7,182 bases of DNA from Kocuria sp. (GCA_030453435.1 JAKDKI010000114.1:1-7182); one strand, 5' to 3'. Shown: positions 1 to 6,253, counted from the stretch's first letter. Notes: generated from the letters alone by a model not told the origin. Program-made: numbers and translations.

Positions 1-1259
1 GCGTCAACGTGGGTGGCCCGCACGAGCCCTACCGCCAGTCCCAGCGCGGTGACATTTACCAGGACGTGCTGGCCAAACTGGTCGAGTCCGGTCATGTGTA
101 CGAGGACTTCTCCACACCGGATGAGGTGGAGGCGCGGCACAAGGCCAAGGGCGAGGACCCCAAGCTCGGGTACGACAACTACGATCGCGACCTGACCGAG
201 GAACAGAAGCAGGCGTTCCGCGACGAGGGACGCAAGCCCGTGCTGCGTCTGCGCATGCCCGACGAGGACATTGCCTTCAATGATCTGGTCCGCGGCGAAA
301 TTTCTTTCAAGGCCGGCTCGGTACCGGACTTCGTGGTGGCTCGTGCCAACGGCAAGCCCCTCTACACCCTGGTCAACCCGGTCGACGACGCCCTCATGGG
401 TATCACCCAGGTGCTGCGCGGTGAGGATCTGCTGTCCTCGACCCCGCGCCAGATCGCGCTGTACCGCGCACTCATGGACGTTGGCGTGGCGGAGTTCATC
501 CCCGAATTCGGACACCTTCCCTACGTGATGGGTGAGGGCAACAAAAAGCTCTCCAAGCGGGACCCCGAATCCAACCTGTTCAACCACCGAGACAACGGAT
601 TCATCCCCGAAGGCTTGTTGAACTACCTGGCGCTGCTGGGCTGGTCCTTGTCCGCTGATGAAGACATCTTCAGTGTCGAGCAGCTCGTGGAGAACTTCGA
701 CATCCACGACGTGTTGGCCAACCCCGCGCGCTTCGACGTCAAGAAGGCCACCGCGATCAATGGCACGCATATCCGCATGCTGGATCCGCAGGACTTCCGT
801 AACCGCCTGATCCCGTACCTGCAGTCTGCGGGCCTGGTGGGGGAGACCCTCACCGATGAGCAGAACGCCATCCTGGATCAGGCCGCCCCACTGGTGCAGG
901 AGCGCATGAACCTGCTGGGCGAGACCCCGGGGCTGCTGGGCTTCCTGTTCCGTTCCGACGATCAGATCCAGATCGCCCCGGACGCTCAGAAGCAGCTCAA
1001 GGAAAGCGCCCCGCAGGTTCTGCAGGCTGCCGTCCAGGCACTCGAGCCGCTGGACCATTTCACCGCCGAGCCCATCGAGGCCGCTTTGCGTGAGGCCATT
1101 GTCGAGGGCTTGGAGATCAAGCCGCGTCTCGCTTTCGGCCCGGTGCGGACCGCAGTGTCCGGTGAGCGCATCTCGCCGCCGCTGTTCGAGTCCCTGGAGA
1201 TCCTGGGTAAGGAATCGTCTCTGAACCGCATCAAGGCGCTCGCAGCACAGCTGAGCTAG
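1..1259 (+). CDS. gltX: Glutamyl-tRNA synthetase (GluRS), C-terminal part, 5'-truncated by window edge
   Basis: Class I aminoacyl-tRNA synthetase that attaches glutamate to tRNA in the cytoplasm. The open frame enters from the left edge (codons start at base 3), so the GTG at base 9 is internal, not the start. Roughly the first 80-90 residues, including the HIGH signature, are missing from an enzyme of usually about 500 residues. Visible hallmarks, numbered from base 9, are [12 protein letters not shown] at 2-13 (a conserved catalytic-domain segment), the [14 protein letters not shown] block at 135-148, and KLSKR at 180-184, the GluRS form of the KMSKS loop. It is followed by NYLALLGWS and a helical anticodon-binding domain of about 200 residues to the TAG stop. 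Two tRNA genes follow on the same strand, including its expected substrate tRNA-Glu. Actinobacterial GluRS enzymes are usually non-discriminating and also charge tRNA-Gln; that is family knowledge, not shown here. Confidence 0.96.
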   Translation, partial: VNVGGPHEPYRQSQRGDIYQDVLAKLVESGHVYEDFSTPDEVEARHKAKGEDPKLGYDNYDRDLTEEQKQAFRDEGRKPVLRLRMPDEDIAFNDLVRGEISFKAGSVPDFVVARANGKPLYTLVNPVDDALMGITQVLRGEDLLSSTPRQIALYRALMDVGVAEFIPEFGHLPYVMGEGNKKLSKRDPESNLFNHRDNGFIPEGLLNYLALLGWSLSADEDIFSVEQLVENFDIHDVLANPARFDVKKATAINGTHIRMLDPQDFRNRLIPYLQSAGLVGETLTDEQNAILDQAAPLVQERMNLLGETPGLLGFLFRSDDQIQIAPDAQKQLKESAPQVLQAAVQALEPLDHFTAEPIEAALREAIVEGLEIKPRLAFGPVRTAVSGERISPPLFESLEILGKESSLNRIKALAAQLS

Positions 1260-1274
1260 GCGCCCTTCCTCGGT

Positions 1275-1303
1275 TTGGCACCCGCGCAGCGATTGGGTAT
1301 AGT
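1275..1303 (+). promoter_or_regulatory. Candidate sigma-70-type promoter for tRNA-Gln
   Basis: TTGGCA at 1275-1280 and TATAGT at 1298-1303 are separated by exactly 17 bp. Both are good matches to housekeeping -35 and -10 hexamers. Predicted transcription start is near 1310, about 34 nt before the tRNA. It lies 15 nt after the gltX stop, so the tRNA need not depend on gltX readthrough. The -10 hexamer sits in the loop of the inverted repeat listed separately. Confidence 0.7.
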
Positions 1304-1324
1304 TATTGCTCGTTGCGCGGGTGC
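1278..1324. repeat. 15-bp inverted repeat surrounding the tRNA-Gln -10 box
   Basis: The left arm at 1278-1292 pairs with the right arm at 1310-1324: 14 Watson-Crick pairs plus one G-T wobble (1289 with 1313), and a 17-nt loop at 1293-1309 that contains the -10 hexamer. In a transcript reading through from gltX this would be a strong GC-rich hairpin without a U-tract, starting 19 nt past the stop, so it may end gltX transcription. As DNA, the arms overlap the -35 box and the predicted +1 region, which could equally suit an operator. The sequence alone does not separate these roles. Confidence 0.65.
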
Positions 1325-1343
1325 GAAAGCCCCAGCAAAACAT

Positions 1344-1415
1344 TGGGATATGGTGTAATTGGCAACACAGCGGTTTCTGGTACCGTCGTTCTAGGTTCGA
1401 GTCCTGGTATCCCAG
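1344..1415 (+). tRNA. tRNA-Gln, anticodon CTG
   Basis: A full cloverleaf folds by hand. The acceptor stem is TGGGATA (1344-1350) with TATCCCA (1408-1414), discriminator G1415, giving the U1-A72 pair typical of bacterial tRNA-Gln. The D stem is GTG/CAC (1353-1355 with 1366-1368). The anticodon stem is GCGGT/ACCGT (1370-1374 with 1382-1386) around a 7-nt loop carrying CTG at 1377-1379. There is a 4-nt variable loop, then a T arm with 5 pairs (one a T-G wobble) and loop TTCGAGT (1396-1402). It reads CAG codons. The 3' CCA is not encoded, so it must be added enzymatically. In actinobacteria this tRNA is normally first charged with Glu by GluRS and then amidated by GatCAB. Confidence 0.96.
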
Positions 1416-1466
1416 CGCTGAACATCCACTGATCTGACAGCGGATGGAATGCACCGAGCGAGCAAG

Positions 1467-1495
1467 TTGGTGCTGGCGAAATCTGATGTTACTGT
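1467..1495 (+). promoter_or_regulatory. Candidate promoter for tRNA-Glu
   Basis: TTGGTG at 1467-1472 and TACTGT at 1490-1495 lie 17 bp apart. The -10 keeps the TAnnnT pattern and the -35 keeps TTG. Predicted start is near 1502, leaving a leader of about 35 nt, nearly the same length as for tRNA-Gln upstream. The match is weaker than for the tRNA-Gln promoter, and co-transcription of both tRNAs remains possible. Confidence 0.45.
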
Positions 1496-1536
1496 TTAGT
1501 CCGTCGATTGAGCCAAAAAGCTTCTCGATCAACTAG

Positions 1537-1609
1537 GGCCCCATCGTATAGCGGCCTAGTACGCCGCCCTCTCACGGCGGTAACGCGGGTTCGAATCCCG
1601 CTGGGGTCA
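1537..1609 (+). tRNA. tRNA-Glu, anticodon CTC
   Basis: The cloverleaf is complete. The acceptor stem is GGCCCCA (1537-1543) with TGGGGTC (1602-1608), including one G-T wobble, and the discriminator is A1609. The D stem is GTA/TAC (1546-1548 with 1560-1562). The anticodon stem is CCGCC/GGCGG (1564-1568 with 1576-1580), and its loop CTCTCAC carries CTC at 1571-1573. The T arm is GCGGG/CCCGC with loop TTCGAAT. It reads GAG, the glutamate codon favoured in high-GC genomes. The 3' CCA is not encoded. It is the cognate substrate of the GluRS encoded just upstream and is followed directly by a terminator. Confidence 0.97.
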
Positions 1610-1620
1610 CGCATGTGACG

Positions 1621-1653
1621 AAACCCCGTCTCCTTTCGGAGGCGGGGTTTTTT
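1621..1653 (+). terminator. Intrinsic terminator after tRNA-Glu
   Basis: AAACCCCGTCTCC (1621-1633) pairs with GGAGGCGGGGTTT (1638-1650) around a TTTC tetraloop. This is a 13-bp stem with one T-G wobble, followed by a run of six T at 1648-1653. It is a textbook Rho-independent terminator 11 nt past the tRNA and closes the gltX/tRNA block. Confidence 0.93.
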
Positions 1654-1758
1654 CATATCTGGGGCGGGTTCCTACGGCCCTCAAGACGTGGGTGACGCTT
1701 GCCCGGGAAGGTGGGGCGGCCGCGTCGCCGGCTAGACGTGGGACTTCCGTATGGTTCC

Positions 1759-1771
1759 TAGACTGATGGCA
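1759..1771 (+). promoter_or_regulatory. -10 box of a probable leaderless GNAT transcript
   Basis: TAGACT at 1759-1764 is followed by exactly 6 nt and then the ATG at 1771, so the expected transcription start coincides with the start codon. There is no Shine-Dalgarno sequence. I see no convincing -35 hexamer at 16-18 bp. The segment from 1654 to 1758 otherwise holds only a 9-bp direct repeat, AGACGTGGG, at 1684-1692 and 1734-1742, of unknown meaning. Confidence 0.55.
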
Positions 1772-2274
1772 TGACCTGTCGTGTGTCCGACCTCACCTCC
1801 AATGACCTCGAAGCGCTCACCGGTCTGATCATGGACGACGGCGGGTACTCCATGCGGGTGTTCGGGCGGCCGCCCAAGTCCGACGCCGCTCGCGACGTCC
1901 TCCACGCCCGGCCACCCGGTCTGGACCTGGAGTCCAAGATCACCATCGGCTTGTGGGATGACAACCGACTCATCGGGGTGGCAGACGCCGTGCGCGGCTA
2001 CCCGCGCCCAGAGGTCATGTACGTGGGTCTGCTTCAGGTGGGCTCCGACAGTCAGGGCAGGGGAGTGGGCCGCATGCTCCATGAGGCCTTGGATGACCGA
2101 GCGATGAGCGACTCGGGGATAACGACACTCCGGCTGTCGATCGTGGCCACCAACGCGGAGGCCGCGGAGGGATTTTGGCGTCGTCTCGGGTACGAACCCA
2201 CCCGCGAAGCCAAGGAATGGGTCCGAGATGACGGCGTGGTCACCACCGCGCACGTGTATGAACGCTCGGTGTGA
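1771..2274 (+). CDS. GNAT-family N-acetyltransferase
   Basis: Single-domain protein of 167 residues, the usual size of a GNAT acetyltransferase, which transfers an acetyl group from acetyl-CoA to an amine. The acetyl-CoA pyrophosphate-binding motif QGRGVG lies at 95-100, just after a hydrophobic strand (YVGLLQVGS, 84-92). The C-terminal GNAT motif follows at about 128-144 (NAEAAEGFWRRLGYEPT), where N128 and Y141 sit at conserved positions. Strand and helix order agree with the fold: N-terminal variable substrate part, WDDNRLIGVADAV strand region at 62-74, then the cofactor core. The ATG is favoured because a -10 box lies 6 nt upstream. It stands alone between a terminator and arsR. The substrate (small molecule, antibiotic or protein N-terminus) cannot be told from the sequence. 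Confidence 0.88.
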   Translation: MTCRVSDLTSNDLEALTGLIMDDGGYSMRVFGRPPKSDAARDVLHARPPGLDLESKITIGLWDDNRLIGVADAVRGYPRPEVMYVGLLQVGSDSQGRGVGRMLHEALDDRAMSDSGITTLRLSIVATNAEAAEGFWRRLGYEPTREAKEWVRDDGVVTTAHVYERSV

Positions 2275-2331
2275 CCACTCCGACGTCACCGCGTTCAGGG
2301 AGCCGTTCACGACAGGCCAGGTGGCTCAGGG

Positions 2332-2359
2332 TTCACATCGATATACGTCAAAGTAAGAT
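2332..2359 (+). promoter_or_regulatory. Promoter of arsR-family gene, probably leaderless
   Basis: TTCACA (2332-2337) and TAAGAT (2354-2359) are 16 bp apart. The -10 box ends 6 nt before the ATG at 2366, and there is no Shine-Dalgarno sequence. GTTCA (2331-2335) and TGAAC (2359-2363) form short inverted arms around the promoter, and ATCGAT lies in the spacer. ArsR-family repressors usually control their own gene, but no clean 12-2-12 type operator is visible, so the binding site stays open. Confidence 0.5.
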
Positions 2360-2365
2360 GAACGC

Positions 2366-2743
2366 ATGACCGCCACGCCCGAGTCCCTGAACGCCACCTC
2401 ATCCGCGTGCTGTGCCCCCGCGACCGACACCGGGGAGTGCTGTTCGCTGTTTCAGGGTGTGATCGGCGCGGAGGACGCACAACGGATCGCGCGGGTGCTC
2501 AAGGCGCTTGCGGACCCCATGCGCTTGCGGTTGCTCTCACATTTGGCCGCACAGGGTTGTGACAGCGTGTGCTCGTGTGATTTCACGGAAGAGCTGGGCA
2601 TCAGCCAACCCACGGTGAGTCACCACATGAAGAAACTCGTGGACGCGGGGCTGATCACGCGTGAGCAGCGGGGAAAGTGGGCACACTACAGCGTGGTTCC
2701 AGAGGCGTTCGCGGAGATCTGCGGGTTGCTCGACCTGCGCTGA
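2366..2743 (+). CDS. ArsR/SmtB-family metal(loid)-responsive transcriptional repressor
   Basis: A 125-residue winged-helix DNA-binding protein, the normal size for this family of dimeric repressors that release DNA on binding metal or metalloid. The segment RVLKALADPMRLRLLSHL (43-60) is the family's helix 1-2 region. ISQPTVSHHMKKLVDAGLI (79-97) is the helix-turn-helix, and TREQRGKWAHYSV (98-110) the wing. Eight cysteines stand out: pairs at 15-16 and 25-26, then C65, C69, C71 and C119. C69-S-C71 aligns with the ELCVCDL metalloid site of E. coli ArsR, while the N-terminal CC pair at 15-16 resembles the site of Corynebacterium glutamicum ArsR. This supports soft-metal sensing, As(III)/Sb(III) most likely, but Cd, Pb or other thiophilic ions are possible. 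No arsenite pump or arsenate reductase is adjacent, so the targets lie elsewhere or include only itself or neighbours. The exact inducer is inferred. Confidence 0.9.
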   Translation: MTATPESLNATSSACCAPATDTGECCSLFQGVIGAEDAQRIARVLKALADPMRLRLLSHLAAQGCDSVCSCDFTEELGISQPTVSHHMKKLVDAGLITREQRGKWAHYSVVPEAFAEICGLLDLR

Positions 2744-2793
2744 GCCACGACGCGTCGCTTTTGCCGTGATACGCGCAGTGAGTCCCCGAACAC

Positions 2794-2809
2794 TGGCACA
2801 ATGGCGGCG
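2794..2809 (+). promoter_or_regulatory. Extended -10 box upstream of the dynamin operon, probably leaderless
   Basis: CACAAT at 2797-2802 is preceded by TGG (an extended -10 TGn) and ends 6 nt before the GTG start at 2809. No -35 match is seen at 16-18 bp. There is no Shine-Dalgarno sequence. The 65-nt gap after arsR, with no clear terminator, means that arsR readthrough could also contribute. Confidence 0.5.
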
Positions 2810-4563
2810 TGAGCACCGAAAACGCATCTGCCACTCCGCTGATCGAAGCGCTTGAGCAGACCCGAGACCTGTTGAGCTCCACCACGCTGCCACTTGCCAC
2901 GGCCAGCGCGCCGCAGCAGCGAGAGACCGTGGGACGGGCCGTTGCCCAGCTCGACGACTACGTGCTGCCACGCGTTCGTTCTTTGGACGCCCCGCTGCTC
3001 GCGGTGGTAGGAGGGTCGACCGGCGCCGGCAAATCCACTCTGGTCAATGCCCTGGTGGGCCACCCGGTCACTCGGTCCGGTGCCATTCGTCCCACCACGC
3101 GCCGGCCACTCCTGATTCACCACCCCGACGACGCCGCCGCATTCACTTCCCAGCGCGTCCTTCCGCACCTAGCGCGTGTGCGCGGCAAGCTCATGGATCC
3201 CACCGTGACGGCTCCGGCTCCCCATGACGGCGACCGGCCGGTGGAGGACACCGGTTCTCTGGTGTTGCTGGCGGACGAAAAGATTCCGCAGGGGCTTGCC
3301 GTGCTGGATGCCCCGGACGTCGACTCCGTCTCGGACGACAACCGGGCGCTCGCCGCCCAGCTGCTTTCCGCGGCTGACCTGTGGCTGTTCGTCACGACCG
3401 CCAATCGCTACGCGGACGCCGTGCCGTGGCAACTGCTCCGCAATGCGGCCGGCCGCGACATCACCGTGGCCGTGGTGCTGGATCGTGTGCAGGCGGCGTC
3501 GGCGGAGGAAATCCAGGACGACCTGCGACGGATGCTGAACCAGGAGGGCCTGTCCCACGCGCCCATCTTTGTGGTGGAGGAATCCCCGCTCAACGAACTA
3601 GGCATGTTGCCGCCCCGCGTGGTGGCCCCGTTGCGAGGCTGGCTCGAAGAGCTCGGTGCCGATGCGCAGGCCCGCTCCGAGATTGCTGCTCGCACGCTGG
3701 GTGGCGCCGTGCGTGAACTCGCGGACAACACCGACCGCACCGCGGAGGCCGTAGAAGGCCAACAGCGCACTGAAGATCACCTGCGCCGTGAGGTCACCAC
3801 CGCGTTCGACGACGCTCTGGAAGCGGTCATCGACTCAACCCGTGATGGCACGTTGCTGCGCGGTGAAGTCCTCGCGCGTTGGCAGGATTTCGTGGGAACC
3901 GGCGAGTTCTTCCGCAACCTGGAGGCCGGAATCGGGCGGGTGCGCGACCGGATCACCGCATTCTTCAAGGGCGAACCCGCTCCGGAGGTCCAGGTCGAGG
4001 AGGCGATCGAAACCGGTCTGCAGGCCGTGATCGTGGAGCACACTGCGAGGGCCTCGGAATTGGCCGAGCGGCGCTGGCGTGATGAAACCGCGGGTCAGGT
4101 CCTGTTGGCCGGCCGCGACTTGTCCGCGCTGCCGGAGGACTACCCCCAAACGGCCGCCGAACACATCCGAGCGTGGCAATCTGACGTGATGCTCATGATC
4201 CAGCAGGAGGGCGCGGGCAAACGCACGCAGGCTCGGGCCATGTCTTTGGGCGTCAACGCGTTGGCCGTGATCCTCATGATCGGTGTGTTCTCGATGACCG
4301 GTGGTCTCACGGGCCTTGAAGTCGGTATCGCCGGCGGTTCCGGTGTGGTGGGAACCAAACTGCTCGAAGCGGTCTTCGGTGAGGACGCCGTGCGCCGCAT
4401 GAGCCAGAAGGCCCGTGAGAACCTGGAGACGCGGATCAAGCAGCTGCTGGACCAGCGCGCCAAAGCGTTCCTGGACCGCCTGGACGAACTGGGTGAACAC
4501 CCCGCCGCGGGTGAACTGCGCTCCGCGGCCCAGAACATCCGCTCGGCCGGTGAGGCCCTGTGA
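2809..4563 (+). CDS. Dynamin-like membrane GTPase, first of a pair (DynA-like)
   Basis: A 584-residue bacterial dynamin-like protein expected at the cytoplasmic face of the membrane. The GTPase domain spans about 60-280: P-loop GSTGAGKS at 69-76, switch I segment RPTT at 94-97, and G3 DAPD at 167-170 in place of DxxG. Where NKxD is expected, VVLDRVQ at 222-228 gives DRVQ, a degraded G4. YADAV at 201-205 is shared with the next protein. Residues 285-475 are charged and mostly helical, with WQDFVGTGEFF at 358-368 and TAFFKGEPAPEV at 383-394 as notable segments. A hydrophobic hairpin at about 478-520, glycine-rich in its second half, is the likely membrane anchor. A charged helix of about 60 residues ends the protein. 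Size, architecture and the paired layout resemble Streptomyces DynA, which works with DynB in membrane remodelling at division septa; a role here in division or envelope stress is inferred. The GTG start is supported by the -10 box 6 nt upstream. Confidence 0.85.
   Translation: MSTENASATPLIEALEQTRDLLSSTTLPLATASAPQQRETVGRAVAQLDDYVLPRVRSLDAPLLAVVGGSTGAGKSTLVNALVGHPVTRSGAIRPTTRRPLLIHHPDDAAAFTSQRVLPHLARVRGKLMDPTVTAPAPHDGDRPVEDTGSLVLLADEKIPQGLAVLDAPDVDSVSDDNRALAAQLLSAADLWLFVTTANRYADAVPWQLLRNAAGRDITVAVVLDRVQAASAEEIQDDLRRMLNQEGLSHAPIFVVEESPLNELGMLPPRVVAPLRGWLEELGADAQARSEIAARTLGGAVRELADNTDRTAEAVEGQQRTEDHLRREVTTAFDDALEAVIDSTRDGTLLRGEVLARWQDFVGTGEFFRNLEAGIGRVRDRITAFFKGEPAPEVQVEEAIETGLQAVIVEHTARASELAERRWRDETAGQVLLAGRDLSALPEDYPQTAAEHIRAWQSDVMLMIQQEGAGKRTQARAMSLGVNALAVILMIGVFSMTGGLTGLEVGIAGGSGVVGTKLLEAVFGEDAVRRMSQKARENLETRIKQLLDQRAKAFLDRLDELGEHPAAGELRSAAQNIRSAGEAL
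4549..4563 (+). promoter_or_regulatory. GTGA stop-start overlap coupling the two GTPase genes
   Basis: The GTG start (4560-4562) of the second gene overlaps the TGA stop (4561-4563) of the first by 4 bases in the order GTGA. GGTGAGG at 4549-4555 could serve as a weak ribosome-binding site 4 nt upstream. This layout predicts translational coupling and a fixed ratio of the two proteins, as expected for a hetero-complex. Confidence 0.75.
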
Positions 4564-6227
4564 AACTGCGCAACAAGCAGCCCGAGATCACCCTGTCCGA
4601 TCGGATCAAGGGTCTTGCCCAGGCCACAGAACTGGCCGAGGGGCGCCTTGACCAAGATGCCGTGATGGCGGCCCGCGAAGCTCTGGAACGTGCGGGGGAG
4701 CGGCGGGCACTGTCAGCCGATCACACGGTGGTGGGCTTCTTCGGTGCGACCGGATCCGGCAAATCGACACTGTTCAACGCAGTGGTCGGTCAGGACTTGG
4801 CGCGTACCGCGGCCCGCCGCCCCACAACTTCCCAGCCGCTTGCCGCAATTTGGGGTGTCGAGGGAAGCGAAGCCCTGCTGGACTGGTTGGACGTCAGCGA
4901 CCGCCATGTGGTGGGGCCTGCTCTGAGTATCAGCACCGGTAAGGGCCGCAAGGCCAGCACTACGAGTGGCGGTCTGGTCCTGTTGGACCTGCCCGACTTC
5001 GACTCGGTCACCCGCGAGCACCGGGACATCGTGGACCGCATGGTGGGCCTGGTGGACGTGGTCGTGTGGGTGGTAGATCCGCAGAAGTACGCGGACGCCG
5101 TGCTGCACCAGGACTTTGTGCAACCCCTGTCCCGCCATGGCGCGGTCACCATGGTGGTGCTCAACCAGGCGGACCGGTTGGCGCCGTCGGACCTGCCCAA
5201 TGTGTTGGCGTCGCTCCGTGAGCTGCTCGCTCAGGACGGGCTACCCACCTCGGGACCCAGCGCACCCGTGGCCGTGTCAGCACTGACAGGTGACGGCGTG
5301 CCCGAACTGCGAGAGCGCATCCACGGGATCGCCGCGCACCGGGCGGCGGCGGGACAACGCCTCGAGGCGGATGTGATCCACGCGGGGCAGGTACTCGCGG
5401 AGGCGGCCGGAGAGGGCGATCCGCGCGGTATCACCCGCGAGGCGAGCGAACGACTGACCGCGGGTCTCGTCCGTGCTGCGGGAGTTGACCTCATTGCCGA
5501 CGCTGCAGCTCGCTCCTATCGCTTGCGCGCCGGCAAGCACACCGGTTGGATCGCTACGCGCTGGCTCGCCAAGTTCCGCAAGGACCCGCTGAAACGACTG
5601 CACATCGAGAGTCACGACAAGGGCTCGGACCCTTCGGTCCATCGCACGTCTCTGCCGCCAATGAATGCCTCCCAGAAGGCGTCCGCGGACTCCGCCGTCC
5701 GTAATTACGCGGATGCGGTGTCCGATGGCGCGGGAGCACCGTGGCGTCGAAGCGTGCGCGTAGCCGCTCGTTCCAATGAGTCCCGCCTTCCGGATGCCTT
5801 GGATCAGGCCGTGGCCCGCACCAAGTTCTCGGCGCGGTCGGCCTCCTGGTGGTGGATCATCTTTGACGTGCTGCAGTGGATCGCGATGGCCATGACCGTG
5901 TTGGGTTTGCTCTGGCTCCTGGGTCTGTTCGCGGCCGAATACTTCCAGATCCCGCTGCCCCCGCCACCCACGGTCGAGGGCTTCCCGCTACCGGTGCCCA
6001 CGCTCATGGTCCTCACCGGTGTGGTGGTCGCGATCTTCCTGGCCATCACGGGTGGGATCATCGCCTCCGTCGCCTCCCGCATGCGGGCCTCCCGCCTACG
6101 ACGCCGCTTGAGCGAGTCGGTGCGCGAGACGGCACGGGAGCTGGTGGAGGCACCGGTGGAACGCGAACTCGAAGCCCACCGCAGCTTCGGGAACTCTTTG
6201 GCAACGACCACAGCACCGATTCGCTAG
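4560..6227 (+). CDS. Dynamin-like/YfjP-type membrane GTPase, second of a pair (DynB-like)
   Basis: A 555-residue membrane GTPase with a more complete G-motif set than its partner. P-loop GATGSGKS is at 62-69, G2 RRPTT at 86-90, G3 DLPD at 143-146 (final Gly replaced by Asp, as in the first protein), G4 NQAD at 202-205 (Lys replaced by Gln) and a G5-like VSAL at 239-242. YADAV at 177-181 is shared with the partner. A helical, basic middle region runs from about 255 to 425. Two transmembrane segments follow, near 430-460 (starting WWWIIFDVLQWIAMAM) and 481-505, joined by a proline-rich loop (IPLPPPP at 464-470). A charged cytosolic tail of about 50 residues ends the protein. The topology predicts both termini in the cytoplasm. 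Proteins of this type are often labelled simply as ribosome-binding-like GTPase or YfjP. Adjacency, shared motifs and coupled translation point to a DynA/DynB-like pair; the cellular role is inferred. Confidence 0.85.
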   Translation: MKLRNKQPEITLSDRIKGLAQATELAEGRLDQDAVMAAREALERAGERRALSADHTVVGFFGATGSGKSTLFNAVVGQDLARTAARRPTTSQPLAAIWGVEGSEALLDWLDVSDRHVVGPALSISTGKGRKASTTSGGLVLLDLPDFDSVTREHRDIVDRMVGLVDVVVWVVDPQKYADAVLHQDFVQPLSRHGAVTMVVLNQADRLAPSDLPNVLASLRELLAQDGLPTSGPSAPVAVSALTGDGVPELRERIHGIAAHRAAAGQRLEADVIHAGQVLAEAAGEGDPRGITREASERLTAGLVRAAGVDLIADAAARSYRLRAGKHTGWIATRWLAKFRKDPLKRLHIESHDKGSDPSVHRTSLPPMNASQKASADSAVRNYADAVSDGAGAPWRRSVRVAARSNESRLPDALDQAVARTKFSARSASWWWIIFDVLQWIAMAMTVLGLLWLLGLFAAEYFQIPLPPPPTVEGFPLPVPTLMVLTGVVVAIFLAITGGIIASVASRMRASRLRRRLSESVRETARELVEAPVERELEAHRSFGNSLATTTAPIR

Positions 6228-6253
6228 CGTCCGGTCGTCACGGGCCAGATCAA

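Noticed and set aside
1424..1445. Small hairpin between the tRNAs (ATCCACTG with CAGCGGAT)
   Set aside because: It has only seven pairs with a mismatch and no T-run. It is too weak to call a terminator or RNA element.
1537..1609. tRNA-Glu as an attachment site of an integrated element
   Set aside because: I found no copy of the tRNA 3' end downstream and no integrase or mobility gene.
1732..2310. 192-codon open frame on the minus strand over the GNAT gene
   Set aside because: It is the antisense shadow of a gene with clear GNAT motifs. Its protein shows no recognisable domain, and stop-free antisense frames are common at this GC content.
2331..2363. GTTCA/TGAAC arms around the arsR promoter as its operator
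   Set aside because: Arms of only 5 bp with 23 nt between them do not resemble known ArsR-family operators. They are mentioned under the promoter but not called separately.
2748..2757. Perfect 10-bp palindrome CGACGCGTCG followed by TTTT after arsR
   Set aside because: The self-complementary core leaves no room for a hairpin loop without losing most pairs, so it is a poor terminator. It could be a site for a DNA-binding protein, but nothing supports that.
2801..2812. Mini-ORF ATG GCG GCG TGA overlapping the GTG start of the first GTPase
   Set aside because: If the transcript begins at 2809, as the -10 box suggests, the ATG is not transcribed. Chance occurrence is likely.
3835..4500. 221-codon minus-strand frame inside the first GTPase gene
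   Set aside because: It is an antisense frame with His/Arg/Gly-rich composition and no domain, fully inside a well-supported coding region.
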